A stretch of DNA of 6,377 bases, taken from contig DVHM01000136.1 of NCBI GenBank assembly GCA_018712125.1, forward strand, positions 1 through 6,377, written 5' to 3'. The DNA comes from Pullilachnospira_A gallistercoris. GTDB taxonomy: Bacteria; Bacillota; Clostridia; Lachnospirales; Lachnospiraceae. Under the pieces are notes generated by a model. That model made no database searches, was not told where the DNA came from, and saw only the letters and a list, made by a program, of their open reading frames with translations. Below, one piece after another: positions 5,693-6,377 of this stretch; positions within the stretch are counted from its first letter, which is position 1; every line of letters begins with the position of its first letter. Position numbers and translations under genes: made by a program.

Positions 5693-6377
5693 AATTAGCC
5701 GAAAACTGAATGCCGATGATCTGATTCTGCAGGCCCTGCGGGAGGATATTCCCGGGGAGGATGTCTCCACCAACGCTGTTATGCCCGAGGCGTGTCCGGG
5801 AACGGTGGATCTGATTGCCAAGGAGGACGGCGTGATTGCCGGGCTGGATATCTACGCCCGGGTGTTCACACTGCTGGACGAGAAGACCGAGATAACCTTT
5901 TTCTGTAAGGATGGAGACGAGATACGCAAGGGGCAGAAGCTGGCTGTGCTGCGGGGAGATATCCGCGTGCTGCTCTCCGGGGAGCGGGTGGCGCTGAACT
6001 ATCTCCAGCGTATGAGCGGTATCGCCACCTACACCAGGGAGATGGCTTCCCTTCTGGAAGGGACGGGAATCACGCTGCTGGATACGAGAAAGACCAGCCC
6101 AAACAACCGTATTTTTGAAAAGTACGCGGTGCGGGTGGGGGGAGGCGCCAATCACAGAACCGGCCTCTCCGACGGCGTGCTGCTGAAGGACAACCATATC
6201 GGAGCGGCGGGCGGTGTGGCTCAGGCGGTAAAGATGGCCCGGGCCTATGCGCCTTTTGTGCGAAAGATTGAGGTGGAAGTGGAGACGTTGGATCAGGTCA
6301 GAGAGGCAGTGGAGGCCGGCGCCGACATCATCATGCTGGACAATATGAGCGACGAGGCCATGAAGGAGGCGGTACAG
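5685..6377 (+). CDS. nadC: Quinolinate phosphoribosyltransferase NadC (3' end cut by window)
   Basis: The frame opens at ATG 5685 and remains open to the last base, giving 231 residues of an expected 280 or so. NadC converts quinolinate and PRPP to nicotinate mononucleotide, carbon dioxide and pyrophosphate. Visible motifs are ERVALNYLQRMSGIAT (100-115), DTRKTSPNNRIFEKYA (133-148) with active-site Arg and Lys, GGGANHRTGLSDGVLLKDNH (152-171), KIEVEVE (194-200) and DIIMLDNM (214-221), all characteristic of the family. The ATG overlaps the end of nadB by 8 nt. AAAGGAT (5667-5673) lies 11 nt upstream within nadB, so the two are translationally coupled. No frameshift or missing key residue is seen. 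The remainder lies beyond the window. Confidence 0.96.
   Translation, partial: MNEISRKLNADDLILQALREDIPGEDVSTNAVMPEACPGTVDLIAKEDGVIAGLDIYARVFTLLDEKTEITFFCKDGDEIRKGQKLAVLRGDIRVLLSGERVALNYLQRMSGIATYTREMASLLEGTGITLLDTRKTSPNNRIFEKYAVRVGGGANHRTGLSDGVLLKDNHIGAAGGVAQAVKMARAYAPFVRKIEVEVETLDQVREAVEAGADIIMLDNMSDEAMKEAVQ

Noticed and set aside
5096..6197. Minus-strand open frames opposite nadB and nadC
   Set aside because: Shadow frames caused by codon bias. Both plus-strand genes carry full family motifs.

Overview
The window reads as chromosomal DNA of an anaerobic Firmicute, most likely a Lachnospiraceae-type Clostridium. The grounds are AGGAGG-type ribosome binding sites before nearly every gene, a short clostridial form of NadB, a SirTM/zinc-macrodomain pair, and tight co-directional packing. 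The genus assignment is inference from gene style, not from a marker gene.

Layout. Positions 1-302 hold no convincing intact gene. They are AT-richer (about 41% GC by hand count) than the rest, with a hairpin and a start-less 59-codon open frame on the minus strand that may be a gene remnant. A promoter (TTGCAG-17 nt-TATAAT) then starts a run of plus-strand genes: an unrecognised protein with a very acidic middle and a coiled coil (372-1127), a DUF89 metal-dependent phosphatase (1162-2007) and a nicotinamidase-like cysteine hydrolase (2029-2556). A 175-bp gap follows with three inverted repeats, one lying inside the spacer of a candidate promoter. After it come a zinc-dependent macrodomain (2732-3505) and an overlapping class M sirtuin, SirTM (3456-4337). 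A strong extended -10 promoter, whose -35 box sits inside an 18-bp palindrome, precedes nadB (4406-5692) and nadC (5685 to beyond the window end).

How the genes fit together. The common thread is NAD+. NadB and NadC belong to de novo synthesis from aspartate through quinolinate. SirTM is expected to spend NAD+ to ADP-ribosylate a protein, releasing nicotinamide. The zinc macrodomain is expected to remove that mark, and the nicotinamidase-like enzyme could convert the released nicotinamide to nicotinate for salvage. In described SirTM operons the partners are a GcvH-like lipoyl carrier and a lipoate ligase. Neither is in this window, so the target here is unknown. The palindrome over the nadB -35 box resembles, from memory, operators of the niacin-responsive repressor NiaR (YrxA) and would tie the nad genes to NAD status. 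The most noteworthy reading is a reversible ADP-ribosylation pair embedded in an NAD supply and recycling neighbourhood, with DUF89 and the acidic protein as possible uncharacterised members.
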